The notes: generated by a model from the sequence alone, not told the origin. Shown: positions 37,507 to 46,290, numbered from the stretch's first letter. The stretch: DNA of 64,000 nucleotides from Pseudorhizobium endolithicum (GCF_902153245.2 NZ_CABFWF030000018.1:62001-126000); one strand, 5' to 3'. Program-made: numbers and translations.

Positions 37507-38211
37507 ATGCGCCCCCTCACCGCCATTGGCTTCGATGCCGACGACACGCTCTGGCAGAACGAGCAGTATTACCGGCTGACGGAAGAGCATTTTGCCGGTC
37601 TGCTCGGCGACTATGCCGAGGGGGAGCAGATCTCGGAACGCCTGCTGACGGCCGAGAAGCGCAATCTCGAGCACTACGGCTTCGGCATCAAGGGCTTCAC
37701 CCTGTCGATGATCGAGACGGCGATCGAGATCACCGAGGGCAAGGTCCCGGCGAAGACGATCTCCGAGATCCTGAACATCGGCCGCGAGCTCTTGCGCCAC
37801 CCGGTCGAAACGCTGCCGCACGCTGAGGAGACGCTGCGGGCGCTGAACGGAGACTATCTCCTGGTGCTGATCACCAAGGGCGACCTCTTCGACCAGGAGC
37901 GCAAGCTCGCACAATCGGGACTCGGCGACCTCTTCGACGTGATCGAGATCGTCAGCGACAAGAGCGCCACCACCTACCGGCGGATCTTCTCCAAGGTCGC
38001 CGATGGGCCCGATCGGGCGATGATGGTGGGCAACTCGCTGAAGTCTGACATCGTGCCGGCGATTGCCGCCGGCAGCTATGGCGTGTTCGTGCCCCACGCG
38101 CTGACATGGGTCGTCGAGCATGTCGAGCCGCCCACCGATGCGCCGCGCTTCCGGCAGATCGAGCATCTGGGGCAGTTGCGGGACGTACTGACGGATATCA
38201 CGGGCGAATGA
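37507..38211 (+). CDS. HAD-family hydrolase (YfnB-like)
   Basis: HAD phosphatase of 234 residues starting MRPLTAIGFDADDTLWQNE; AGGAG lies eight bases upstream. Motif I FDADDTLW, motif II LITKGDLFDQ, motif III lysine in SDKSATTYRRI and motif IV MVGNSLKSDIVPA are present. The DADDT variant and the WVVEHVEPP ending are typical of a group of rhizobial HAD proteins annotated only as hydrolases. The substrate cannot be inferred. It starts 20 bp after the DUF305 gene and overlaps the 3' end of tag by 14 bp. Confidence 0.87.
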   Translation: MRPLTAIGFDADDTLWQNEQYYRLTEEHFAGLLGDYAEGEQISERLLTAEKRNLEHYGFGIKGFTLSMIETAIEITEGKVPAKTISEILNIGRELLRHPVETLPHAEETLRALNGDYLLVLITKGDLFDQERKLAQSGLGDLFDVIEIVSDKSATTYRRIFSKVADGPDRAMMVGNSLKSDIVPAIAAGSYGVFVPHALTWVVEHVEPPTDAPRFRQIEHLGQLRDVLTDITGE

Positions 38212-38827
38212 AGGCGGCCCGCAGCCGGTCGACCTCCGGCTGGCAGAAGCAGCCGGCGAGATGGTCGTTCACGAGCCCCATGGCCTGCATGAAGGCATAG
38301 ACGGTGGTGGGGCCGACGAAGGTCCAGCCACGTTTCTTCAACTCCTTCGACAGCCGGACAGACGTCGGCGTGGTCGGGTTCGCCCGCAGCGTCGCAATGT
38401 CCATCACCGCAGGGCGCTCCCCCGCTGGAGGCTCGAAGCGCCAGAAAAAGGCCGCGAGCGAACCGAACTCGTCGCGCAGTTCCATCGCCCGGCGGGCGTT
38501 GTTGATGGTCGAGACGATCTTGCCGCGATGGCGGATGATGCCGGCATCGGCGACCAGCCGCTCCACATCGTTCTGGCCGAAATCGGCAACCTTCTCAAAG
38601 TCGAAGCCCGCGAATGCGGCGCGAAAGTTCTCCCGCTTGCGCAGGATCGTCAGCCAGGACAAGCCGGACTGGAATCCTTCGAGGCATATCTTCTCGAACA
38701 GCCGGAAGTCATCGGTCACCGGCCTGCCCCACTCCTCGTCATGATAGCGGCGGTAGTCCTCCAGACCGCCGTGCCACGCGCAGCGCCCAAGGCCGTCCTC
38801 TCCCGTGATGATGCCCGTCCCTTCCAT
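38198..38827 (-). CDS. tag: DNA-3-methyladenine glycosylase I
   Basis: Base-excision enzyme removing 3-methyladenine from DNA, 209 residues. All four zinc ligands of E. coli Tag are in place: Cys in GRCAWHG, His in YRRYHDEEWG, and His and Cys in NDHLAGCFC near the end. FEKICLEGFQSGLSWLTIL and the helix-hairpin-helix core follow the family. Two in-frame ATG codons lie at 38833 and 38827; GGAG is eight bases from the second, so I chose MEGTGIITGEDG. Convergent with the HAD gene. Confidence 0.93.
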   Translation of the reverse strand: MEGTGIITGEDGLGRCAWHGGLEDYRRYHDEEWGRPVTDDFRLFEKICLEGFQSGLSWLTILRKRENFRAAFAGFDFEKVADFGQNDVERLVADAGIIRHRGKIVSTINNARRAMELRDEFGSLAAFFWRFEPPAGERPAVMDIATLRANPTTPTSVRLSKELKKRGWTFVGPTTVYAFMQAMGLVNDHLAGCFCQPEVDRLRAAFIRP

Positions 38828-39035
38828 CTTCATCTCTCCGTTAATGCCCGAGGGACCGTTTTCAATCTTGGTCAACCATATCCCCACACCAGCAGGTAAC
38901 CCTGCCGAAGGGTTTATCGCCGAACGGCAATTCGAATCGCCACCCGTTTACACTTCCCTCGTTCTCCCTTGGCAGCGTGTTCCGCAACCGGGCGAGAAAG
39001 CCCCTTCGGTGCATGTGTAGCGAGTGGATCCGACA

Positions 39036-39779
39036 ATGAACAAGATGCTTCTGCTGGCCCTCGGCCTTCTTCCTGCCTTCGCGACCTTGGCTCAGGCCAA
39101 TGACCGCTATCGCGAACGGCCGCCCGTGATCGTCAGCCCGGACCTGATGGCACCGTGGGTGATGCAACTCGGCGGCAACAATGTGCGGCCCGTCGTCTAC
39201 CCTGCGCGGCCGGCGAAACCGCAAGGCCTCCTCCAGTCCCGCTCGCGCAGCGACGCCCATGTCCGCCGCAGCAATGTGCACCAGGCAAGCGTGCGGCCAA
39301 ACAAGGTCGTGCGGAGCCAGATCGAGCCGCAGTTCCTGCCGCAGACAGTGGCATTCGAGACGAAGCATGCGCCGGGCACGATCGTCATCGATACGAACAA
39401 CCGCTTCCTCTACCTCGTGTCTGGTAACGGCCAGGCCCGCCGCTATGGTGTGGGCGTCGGCAAACCGGGTTTCGAATGGGCCGGCACCCACAGGATCACC
39501 CGCAAGGCAGAGTGGCCGCGGTGGACACCGCCGAAGGAGATGGTAGCGCGCGAAGCCGCCAAGGGACATGTCCTCCCCGCCAGCATGGAGGGCGGCCCGG
39601 CCAACCCGCTCGGCGCGCGTGCGATGTATCTTGGCTCGACCCTCTACCGCATTCATGGGACGAACGCGCCGTGGACGATCGGCAGCGCCGTCTCTTCGGG
39701 CTGCATCCGCATGCGCAACGAGGACGTGGTCGATCTCTACGAGCGGGTGAAGGTGGGGACGAAAGTCATTGTGATGTGA
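39036..39779 (+). CDS. L,D-transpeptidase (YkuD domain), first of two
   Basis: Periplasmic enzyme making 3-3 peptidoglycan cross-links or attaching proteins to the wall. 247 residues from MNKMLLLALG; signal peptide to about AQAN (22). A basic linker (about 60-100) leads to the YkuD domain: GTIVIDTNNRFLYLV, RYGVGVGKPGFEWAG, then the active site with HGTNAPWTIG and SSGCIRMRNEDV, where the Cys is the nucleophile and the His of HGT its base. The GTG four codons earlier is an alternative start. 139 bp before a paralogue on the same strand. Confidence 0.92.
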   Translation: MNKMLLLALGLLPAFATLAQANDRYRERPPVIVSPDLMAPWVMQLGGNNVRPVVYPARPAKPQGLLQSRSRSDAHVRRSNVHQASVRPNKVVRSQIEPQFLPQTVAFETKHAPGTIVIDTNNRFLYLVSGNGQARRYGVGVGKPGFEWAGTHRITRKAEWPRWTPPKEMVAREAAKGHVLPASMEGGPANPLGARAMYLGSTLYRIHGTNAPWTIGSAVSSGCIRMRNEDVVDLYERVKVGTKVIVM

Positions 39780-39918
39780 GAAAATGTGGCCGGTCCGCCA
39801 CGGGCCGGCCTAAAAATCGACCGTCGCACCCCGTGATTCGTTTTCCGCGATCTTGCCGTTTGTCATGTGCCGGGACATCTTGCTCCGGTTTCACCGCACA
39901 GCGGACAAGAGGGGTAAG

Positions 39919-40599
39919 ATGAAATCGCGGAAAATGCTGGTTGCCGTCAGCTTGATTGCGGCCATGATGGCGGGCGAGGCGCCGGCCCAGACGGCTTCAG
40001 GGGCACGTCCGACGACGGCAAGCGACGTTGCGCCTTCGGTGCGCGACCGCGCCGTACCGGAGAAGTACAAGCGCCGCATGGTGCGATTCTCCACCAATGA
40101 GGCGCCCGGGACGATCATCGTCGATACGCACAACAAGTTCCTCTACTACGTGGAAGGAAGGAACCGCGCGACCCGCTACGGGATCGGCGTCGGCCGCGAA
40201 GGCTTCGGCTGGTCGGGCGTGGTGAAGATCGGGCGCAAGGCAGAGTGGCCCTCGTGGACGCCGCCGGCGGAAATGCGTCGCCGCGAGGCAGCGAGGGGGC
40301 ATATCCTCCCCGCGGTCCAGAAGGGCGGCCCCGACAACCCGCTCGGCGCACGGGCGATGTATCTCTACAAGGGCGGGCGGGACACGATCTTCCGCATCCA
40401 CGGCACCAACCAGCCGTGGTCCATCGGCCTCAACCTGTCATCCGGCTGCATCCGCATGATGAACAAGGATGTCGAGCACCTTTACGCACGCGCCCCGGTA
40501 GGCACGAAGGTCATCGTCATCGGACCCGGCAACAAGCATGGGGACGTGGCCTTCAAAGACCGCGGCGTCGACATCCTGCGAACCCTGTTCGGCGGCTGA
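39919..40599 (+). CDS. L,D-transpeptidase (YkuD domain), second of two
   Basis: Paralogue of the preceding gene, 226 residues starting MKSRKMLVAVS after GAGGGGT; signal peptide ending near APAQ (25). The domain repeats the same sequence plan: GTIIVDTHNKFLYYVEG, RYGIGVGREGFGWSG, HGTNQPWSIG and SSGCIRMMNKDVEHL, with an intact catalytic Cys. It has a shorter linker and a distinct C-terminal tail, KDRGVDILRTLFGG. Tandem duplication seems likely. A strong terminator follows at once. Confidence 0.92.
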   Translation: MKSRKMLVAVSLIAAMMAGEAPAQTASGARPTTASDVAPSVRDRAVPEKYKRRMVRFSTNEAPGTIIVDTHNKFLYYVEGRNRATRYGIGVGREGFGWSGVVKIGRKAEWPSWTPPAEMRRREAARGHILPAVQKGGPDNPLGARAMYLYKGGRDTIFRIHGTNQPWSIGLNLSSGCIRMMNKDVEHLYARAPVGTKVIVIGPGNKHGDVAFKDRGVDILRTLFGG

Positions 40600-40609
40600 C
40601 GCTCCAAAG

Positions 40610-40633
40610 GGGCGGCGAAACCGCCGCCCTTTA
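40610..40633 (+). terminator. Intrinsic terminator after the second L,D-transpeptidase gene
   Basis: GGGCGGC (40610-40616), a 6-base loop, GCCGCCC (40623-40629), then TTT; 10 bases past the stop codon. Confidence 0.82.
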
Positions 40634-40748
40634 CCATTCATTCACCATGCAAGGATTAAGTTCCTGCGTGGTGGTGCAGAAAAACCACAGACCGCAACGC
40701 CTCAGCTCGCTAAGATTGGGTCGAAGCAAGCAACACTCCGGGCTCTCC

Positions 40749-41468
40749 ATGCGCAAATCCATTTCGCTTTTTCTGGCGTCCTCAGCAATCGTCGGGCTCG
40801 CCGTCCTTTCCTCTGCGCAGGCAGCAGACATGGCACCGATCGAAGCTCCCGTGGAAGCCGTTGCCGTTGAAAGCACCGGCGGCTACGAGTTCTCCGTCTA
40901 TGGTGGCTACCAGACTGCCCCACACAGCGATGTGGAAGTAACGGGTGAGCCGGATTTCACCGCCGGTTGGGAAGGAAACTCCTTCTCAATGCCGATCTAC
41001 TGGGGTGTGCGCGGAACCTACTGGTTCGATGGCGGCCGCCTTTCCAACCTCGGCATTTCGCTCGATTTTACCCATGCCAAGGTCTATGCGGACGACGACA
41101 CGCTGGCCGAGGCCGGCTGGAGCCACTTCGAGATGACCGACGGCATCAACCTCCTGACGGTGAACGCGCTCTACCGTTTCCCGATCGAAGGCAGCCGCTT
41201 CACGCCCTATGTCGGCGCCGGCGTCGGTATCAACGTTCCGCACATCGAGGTGACGCGCCCAGGCGGCACGACGTCCGAATACCAATTCGGCGGCGCGACC
41301 CTTCAGGCCCAGGCCGGCGTGAAGTTTGACATAACCGACCGCTGGGCCGCCTTCGTCGAGTACAAAGGCAACTATTCCTTCGTCGACGTCGATATCGACA
41401 GCGGCGATTCGCTGAAGACCGAGATCTTCACCAACGCGGTGAATGTCGGCGTTTCCTTCAAGTTCTGA
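40749..41468 (+). CDS. Outer-membrane beta-barrel protein, LpxQ-like
   Basis: Exported barrel protein of 239 residues. A Sec signal peptide (MRKSISLFLASSAIVGLAVL, cleavage near AQAAD, residue 26) precedes alternating polar and hydrophobic strands: YEFSVYGGYQTAPHSDVEV, FTAGWEGNSFSMPIYWGVRGTYW, LGISLDFTHAKVYADD, FTPYVGAGVGINVPHIEV and a final VNVGVSFKF ending in an aromatic residue, the barrel export signal. The GYQTAPHS, AGWEGNSFSMP and FTHAKVYADDDTLAE patterns resemble rhizobial LpxQ, the outer-membrane lipid A oxidase, but I recognise this only from memory. A generic OmpA-type barrel is the alternative. Confidence 0.72.
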   Translation: MRKSISLFLASSAIVGLAVLSSAQAADMAPIEAPVEAVAVESTGGYEFSVYGGYQTAPHSDVEVTGEPDFTAGWEGNSFSMPIYWGVRGTYWFDGGRLSNLGISLDFTHAKVYADDDTLAEAGWSHFEMTDGINLLTVNALYRFPIEGSRFTPYVGAGVGINVPHIEVTRPGGTTSEYQFGGATLQAQAGVKFDITDRWAAFVEYKGNYSFVDVDIDSGDSLKTEIFTNAVNVGVSFKF

Positions 41469-41490
41469 AGCCTCGCGAGCAGGAACATTT

Positions 41491-41519
41491 AAAAAGCCGG
41501 CCGCAGCGCCGGCTTTTTT
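41491..41519. terminator. Bidirectional terminator between the LpxQ-like gene and glcF
   Basis: AAAAAGCCGGC (41491-41501), loop of six, GCCGGCTTTTTT (41508-41519). A and T runs on either side of the stem make it work on both strands; it abuts the glcF stop codon. Confidence 0.88.
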
Positions 41520-42817
41520 CATGCCAGATCGGCAGGTTTGGGGCCGCCATAGGCCCAATCGAGCAATTCCACGGTGTGGACGATCGGCAGGGCGGTTGCA
41601 GTTCCGATCTGGGTCATGCAGCCGATGTTCCCGGTGGCGACGATATCGGCGCGGGTCGCTTCGATATTTCTTACCTTGCGCGCCTTGAGCTGCGCCGAGA
41701 TTTCCGGCTGCAGGATGTTATAAGTGCCGGCGGAGCCGCAGCAGAGATGGCCCTCCGCCGGATCACGCACGGCAAAGCCCGCCCTTTTCAAAAGAACCTT
41801 CGGCAGAAGGGTAATCTTCTGGCCGTGCTGCATCGAGCAGGCGGAATGATAGGCGACCGTCAGCCCGCGCGGCTCGTTCTCCGGCAGATCCAGGGTCGCA
41901 AGGTATTCCGTCACGTCCTTCGCCAGTGCCGATACCCGTGCCGCCTTTTCCGCATAAGCCGGATCGAGCCGCAGCATGTGGCCGTAGTCCTTGATCGTCG
42001 TGCCGCAGCCGGAGGCGGTGATGACGATCGCATCCAGTCCCCCCTGCTCGATCTCGCGGTTCCAGACGTCGATGTTGCGGCGGGCGAAGTCCAGCGCCGG
42101 CTCTTCCTTGCCCATGTGATGGACGAGGGCGCCGCAGCAGCCTTCCCCTTCCGGTACGACGACCTCGATCCCGAGGCGGGTCAAAAGACGGATCGCCGCT
42201 TCGTTGATGCCGGCATCCAGAACCGGCTGGGCACATCCCGTCAGAATCGCCACCCGCCCACGGCGCTCGGTTTCCACCGCCCGCACACCGGGCCGAGCGG
42301 AATTGGAAGATGTCAGCCTTCCCCGGGGCGCAAGTTCCAGCATGGCGGCGAGCGGCCTGAGGGGCGGCAGGGCCTTCAACAGCGGCGCAATGGGGCGACC
42401 GAGCCTGGCGAGCGCCAGAGCAGGGCGAAACCGCTTCGGATAGGGCAGGACCGTGGCCAGCATCTGCCGGATCAGGCGGTCCATCAAGGGGCGCCGGTAG
42501 GTCTTCTCGATATGGACCCGTGCATGGTCGACAAGATGCATGTAGTCGACCCCCGAGGGGCAGGTGGTCATGCAGGCAAGGCAGGAGAGACAGCGGTCTA
42601 TATGGGTGACGACCTCGGCATCCGCCGGCCGCCCGTTTTCCAGCATGTCCTTGATGAGATAGATGCGCCCGCGCGGACTGTCGAGTTCGTTGCCGAGAGT
42701 TACGTAGGTGGGACAGGTAGCGGTGCAGAAGCCGCAATGGACGCAGCGCCGCAGGATCTTCTCCGATTCCGCCACATGCGGATCGGCGAGCTGTTCGGCG
42801 GTGAAGTTGGTCTGCAA
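41519..42817 (-). CDS. glcF: Glycolate oxidase iron-sulfur subunit
   Basis: Electron-transfer subunit of membrane-bound glycolate dehydrogenase, which turns glycolate into glyoxylate. 432 residues with two 4Fe-4S sites, CVHCGFCTATCP (about 25-36) and CLSCLACMTTCP (about 76-87), and two cysteine-rich CCG domains: EGEGCCGALVHH and HLCCGSAGTYNILQP, also TASGCGT and YHSACSMQHGQ. Normal length. Starts 3 bp after glcE, the last gene of glcDEF. Confidence 0.95.
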   Translation of the reverse strand: MQTNFTAEQLADPHVAESEKILRRCVHCGFCTATCPTYVTLGNELDSPRGRIYLIKDMLENGRPADAEVVTHIDRCLSCLACMTTCPSGVDYMHLVDHARVHIEKTYRRPLMDRLIRQMLATVLPYPKRFRPALALARLGRPIAPLLKALPPLRPLAAMLELAPRGRLTSSNSARPGVRAVETERRGRVAILTGCAQPVLDAGINEAAIRLLTRLGIEVVVPEGEGCCGALVHHMGKEEPALDFARRNIDVWNREIEQGGLDAIVITASGCGTTIKDYGHMLRLDPAYAEKAARVSALAKDVTEYLATLDLPENEPRGLTVAYHSACSMQHGQKITLLPKVLLKRAGFAVRDPAEGHLCCGSAGTYNILQPEISAQLKARKVRNIEATRADIVATGNIGCMTQIGTATALPIVHTVELLDWAYGGPKPADLA

Positions 42818-42820
42818 CGT

Positions 42821-44023
42821 TCAGGCTCCTGCCATCTTTCCCGGACCGAAAATGCCGGCCGGATCGAGTTTCTCCTTGATGCGTGCCGAAAGGGCCGCGA
42901 CGGCATCCGGCTGCGGCTCGAACGCCGGCGTCATCGCCCTCACCCGCTCCGGTGCCCGCACCAGCGTCGCATGGCCGCCTCCGAGCGCCTTGATGTAGCG
43001 CCGCAAGAGCGCGGCTTCCGGATCGGCCTCCATCTGCATCCAGACCAGCCCTCCCTGCCAGTCGTAGAATGCGTCGATCCCCGCTTCCAAGCGAAGTGCC
43101 GCGACCAGCTGGTGGCCGGCCGAGGGTGCAACCGACACCCGCCACAGCGGCTTGTGCGCCACCCCGGCATACGGCATCACGTCGCGGATCTCCTGCCAGA
43201 GGCGGCGGCTTTCCTCCGCGGCGAGGCGCGACACCGGACCGAAGGGCGCCATGGCGGCGGCCAGCTTGTCGGCACGAACGGCAACGGAGGCCTCCAGTCC
43301 CTCGAGCCTCAGCACCGTTGCCTCGCCTTCCGGCAAGGCACCGCCCAGGAAGCGGCCCTTTACGCTCTGGGGCAGATGCGCGGCCCCCGAGACTTCCACC
43401 GGCATGGCCATCGCCACCGCCATGACTCGGCTGGCGGCCGCATCATCCAATCCGGAAACTAGGATCGTCACCGCCGTCTGGGGCACCGGCAGGACCCGGA
43501 ACGTCACTTCCGTGATGAGGCCGAGGGTGCCGTGCGAGCCGGCGAGCAGCTTCACGAGGTCGAGGCCGGTAACGTTCTTCATCACCCGTCCGCCGGCGCG
43601 GATGATCTCACCGCTGCCGTTGACAAAACGGATGCCGAGCAGGCTGTCGCGGGCGGCACCGGCTACGAAGCGGCGCGGGCCTGAGACGTTGGCTGCAAAG
43701 ACGCCGCCGATCGTCGGTTCGCCGGACGTACCCATCGCGGGCCGGTGGTCCATCGGCTCGAAGGCCATCACCTGGGCCTTCGCCGCCAAGGCGGCCTCGA
43801 TCTCGGCGACCGGGGTGCCGGCCCTCGCCGTCATGACCATTTCGGCCGGTTCGTAATCGACGATCCCGGACAGCCCCCTGGAGCTCAGAGTTTCGTCGCC
43901 GGCGACCGGATTTCCGAAACCGCTTCGGGTATTGCCGCCGCAGATCGCCAGGCGCGTGCCCCTGGCGGCGGCGTTACGGATGACATAGGCCGCATCCGCT
44001 TCACTGTGGGGTACGAAGGTCAT
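42821..44023 (-). CDS. glcE: Glycolate oxidase subunit GlcE (FAD-binding)
   Basis: FAD-binding subunit of glycolate dehydrogenase, 400 residues. The PCMH-type FAD domain shows AICGGNTRSGFGNP, VTARAGTPVAEIEAAL-like wording, MGTSGEPTIGGVFAANVSGPRR and the run GRVMKNVTGLDLVKLLAGSHGTLG, typical of GlcE. The C-terminal half is shorter than in GlcD and ends with KEKLDPAGIFGPGKMA. The start overlaps the glcD stop by ATGA, and glcF follows, so the three subunits are made from one message. Confidence 0.94.
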   Translation of the reverse strand: MTFVPHSEADAAYVIRNAAARGTRLAICGGNTRSGFGNPVAGDETLSSRGLSGIVDYEPAEMVMTARAGTPVAEIEAALAAKAQVMAFEPMDHRPAMGTSGEPTIGGVFAANVSGPRRFVAGAARDSLLGIRFVNGSGEIIRAGGRVMKNVTGLDLVKLLAGSHGTLGLITEVTFRVLPVPQTAVTILVSGLDDAAASRVMAVAMAMPVEVSGAAHLPQSVKGRFLGGALPEGEATVLRLEGLEASVAVRADKLAAAMAPFGPVSRLAAEESRRLWQEIRDVMPYAGVAHKPLWRVSVAPSAGHQLVAALRLEAGIDAFYDWQGGLVWMQMEADPEAALLRRYIKALGGGHATLVRAPERVRAMTPAFEPQPDAVAALSARIKEKLDPAGIFGPGKMAGA

Positions 44024-45459
44024 GCGGCCGGACGCCCCTCCAGCGGGAACACTTTGGACGGGTTGAGGAGCCAGCCTGCATCGAAGGCGGAACGCACCGC
44101 CATCTGCTGGTTGAGGTCGGCATCGGAATACTGGTGGCGCATCAGGTCACGCTTCTCGATGCCGACTCCGTGCTCGCCGGTCAGGCAGCCGCCGGCATCG
44201 ACGCAGAGCTTGAGGATTTCGTTGCCCGCCTCTTCGGCGCGGGCGGCATCTTCCGGATCGTTGGCATTGAACAGGATCAGCGGGTGCATGTTGCCGTCAC
44301 CCGCGTGGAAGACGTTGGCGACCCTCAGGCCGAAGCGCTCGACGATCTCGGAGGTCTTCTCCAGGACGTAGGGGAGCTTGCCGAGGGGCACGGTGCCGTC
44401 CATGCATATGTAGTCCGAGATGCGGCCGGTGGCGCCGAAGGCGGACTTGCGCCCCTTCCAGATCAGCGCCGCCTCCATGGCACTCTGGCTCTCGCGCACC
44501 GTCCTGACACCATGGCGGCTGGCGATCTCGACGATGCTTTTCAGCATCGCCTCCATCTCGGCCTCCGACCCCTCCACCTCGACGATCAGCAGTGCTCCCA
44601 CATCGAGCGGATAGCCCGCCTGCGCGAAGGCCTCGCAGATCTCGATTGCCGGCTTGTCCATGAACTCGATCGCCACAGGGATGATTCCGGACCCGATGAT
44701 GTCGGCAACACAGGCACCGGCCTGTTCGGACGTATCGAAGCCGAAGAGGACCGGCCGGGCGCCCTCCGGCTTGGCGATCAGCCGCACCGTTGCCTCCGTG
44801 ACGATCCCGAGTTGGCCTTCGGAGCCGCAGACGAGGCCCAGAAGATCGTAGCCCGCGGCATCGAGATGCTTGCCGCCGAGCTCGATCACCGTGCCGTCGA
44901 CCAGCACCATCTTCACGCCGAGCAGGTTGTTGGTGGTGACACCGTATTTCAGGCAATGCGCGCCACCCGAATTCATGCCGATATTGCCGCCGATCGTGCA
45001 AGCAAGCTGCGAGCTGGGGTCGGGTGCGTAGAAAAAGCCTTCCGGGCTGACCGCGTCGGAAATGCTCAGATTGGTGACACCGGCCTGGACGGTCGCTGTG
45101 CGGTTGGCGGGGTCTACCTCGATGATCTGCGACATCTTGGAAAGCCCGAGAACGACCGCGTCCTCCTGCGGGATGGCCCCTCCGGAAAGGGAAGTACCGG
45201 CGCCGCGCGGAACCACCGGAACGCCATAGCGATGGCAGTATTTCATCACCGCCGCCACCTGTTCCGTCGTCTTCGGCAAGGCCACCGCGAGCGGCAGGCG
45301 GCGGTAGGCCACGAAGGCGTCAGTTTCGAACGGCACGAGTTCACGCGGTTCATGCACGAGACATTCGGGCGGCAGCAGTTCTGCCAGATCCTCGACAATC
45401 GCCGGCCGGCGCGAAACAACCGCCTGACGTGGCTCCAGAAATTTTATAGCGTCGGACAC
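44020..45459 (-). CDS. glcD: Glycolate oxidase subunit GlcD
   Basis: Catalytic FAD subunit, 479 residues. A GTG start at 45459 gives MSDAIKFLEPRQAV and has GGAGGAG five to six bases upstream; the longer frame is not conserved. The FAD-binding domain shows VPVVPRGAGTSLSGGAIP, CTIGGNIGMNSGGAHCLKYGVT and GSEGQLGIVTEATV; the C-terminal FAD-oxidase domain ends with GCLTGEHGVGIEKRDLM and a linker to LNPSKVFP. First gene of glcDEF, divergent from the Nudix gene (285 bp). No glcC-type regulator is in view. Close relatives act on D-lactate, so the substrate rests on the GlcE/GlcF partners. Confidence 0.94.
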   Translation of the reverse strand: MSDAIKFLEPRQAVVSRRPAIVEDLAELLPPECLVHEPRELVPFETDAFVAYRRLPLAVALPKTTEQVAAVMKYCHRYGVPVVPRGAGTSLSGGAIPQEDAVVLGLSKMSQIIEVDPANRTATVQAGVTNLSISDAVSPEGFFYAPDPSSQLACTIGGNIGMNSGGAHCLKYGVTTNNLLGVKMVLVDGTVIELGGKHLDAAGYDLLGLVCGSEGQLGIVTEATVRLIAKPEGARPVLFGFDTSEQAGACVADIIGSGIIPVAIEFMDKPAIEICEAFAQAGYPLDVGALLIVEVEGSEAEMEAMLKSIVEIASRHGVRTVRESQSAMEAALIWKGRKSAFGATGRISDYICMDGTVPLGKLPYVLEKTSEIVERFGLRVANVFHAGDGNMHPLILFNANDPEDAARAEEAGNEILKLCVDAGGCLTGEHGVGIEKRDLMRHQYSDADLNQQMAVRSAFDAGWLLNPSKVFPLEGRPAA

Positions 45460-45744
45460 GGCATCTCCTCCCGCATGCCGGCTCTCATAGCAGGTGACAC
45501 GCCATTCTGCCACGGTTCCCTCGCAGAACCCTCAACCGAAACAGCTCTCCGCGGAAGCATGCTGAACTCTCCGCTGCACTGTTCCGGAAAACTCTGCCGC
45601 ATTCGGCGAACCATCCCTGCACAAGCCTCGGAAAAGCACTATATTTGAAGATGAAAATAAAACGACTCACTTCCGGCCGCGCGACAACGTGAAGCGCCCG
45701 CCGGAGAACGGCGAGCGAGATCCCAGTGGAAGGAGGAAAGCCTG

Positions 45745-46245
45745 TTGCAACTTCTGAGCCGCTTGAAGACAGACGTCAGCCTGATGCTGCGGCGGCCGCC
45801 GAAGCAACAGTATGCCGCGCTGTGCTACCGCGCAAAGAAGAAACAGGGCATCTGCGAGATCCTCCTGCTTACCAGCCGCGATACGGGGCGCTGGGTCATT
45901 CCCAAAGGCTGGCCGATGCCCGGCAAGAAGGCGCATGCCGTCGCGGAACGGGAGGCGTTCGAAGAGGCCGGAGCCAAGGGCAAGGTCGAGAAGGAGCCGC
46001 TCGGCTTCTACCACTATCGAAAGGCGCTGACGTCAGGGCTCAAAATCCCGGTCCGGGTGCAGGTGCATGCGCTTGAAGTCGAGGACATGGCGAGAAACTT
46101 CCCCGAGAAGGGAAGCCGCCGGCTGGAATGGGTTTCCCCCTCCGAGGCCGCCGCTCGGGTGAACGAACCGGAACTAAAGGAGCTTCTCCTTGGTTTTGCC
46201 GAAAGACAGCAACAGTCTGCGGTTAAATCGGCGACAGGCGCCTGA
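45745..46245 (+). CDS. Nudix hydrolase, DIPP-like
   Basis: Nucleoside-diphosphate-linked hydrolase of 166 residues. A TTG start at 45745 has AGGAGG about eight bases before it. The Nudix box reads GWPMPGKK..REAFEEAGAKG: the REUxEExGU part is complete (REAFEEAGA), while the upstream Glu position holds Lys. This wording, with VIPKGWPMPGK, fits the diphosphoinositol-polyphosphate-phosphohydrolase-like group common in rhizobia, where substrates are uncertain. The gene runs 145 bp ahead of pit. Confidence 0.87.
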   Translation: MQLLSRLKTDVSLMLRRPPKQQYAALCYRAKKKQGICEILLLTSRDTGRWVIPKGWPMPGKKAHAVAEREAFEEAGAKGKVEKEPLGFYHYRKALTSGLKIPVRVQVHALEVEDMARNFPEKGSRRLEWVSPSEAAARVNEPELKELLLGFAERQQQSAVKSATGA

Positions 46246-46253
46246 CACGGCCA

Positions 46254-46271
46254 CTGTCACAAAACTGTCAT
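46254..46271 (+). promoter_or_regulatory. PHO box (PhoB site) upstream of pit
   Basis: CTGTCAC, AAAA, CTGTCAT: two direct repeats with the exact 11-base period of PhoB sites, matching the consensus at nearly every position. It lies 120 bases before the pit ATG and 8 bases after the Nudix stop. PhoB control of pit is therefore likely; activation or repression cannot be told. Confidence 0.85.
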
Positions 46272-46290
46272 ATTGCATTGAGGGTGCAAT
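46272..46290 (+). promoter_or_regulatory. Inverted repeat next to the PHO box
   Basis: ATTGCA (46272-46277), 7-base spacer, TGCAAT (46285-46290): a perfect dyad starting one base after the PHO box, in the place where the -10 region and start site are expected. It could be a second operator overlapping the promoter. Confidence 0.4.
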
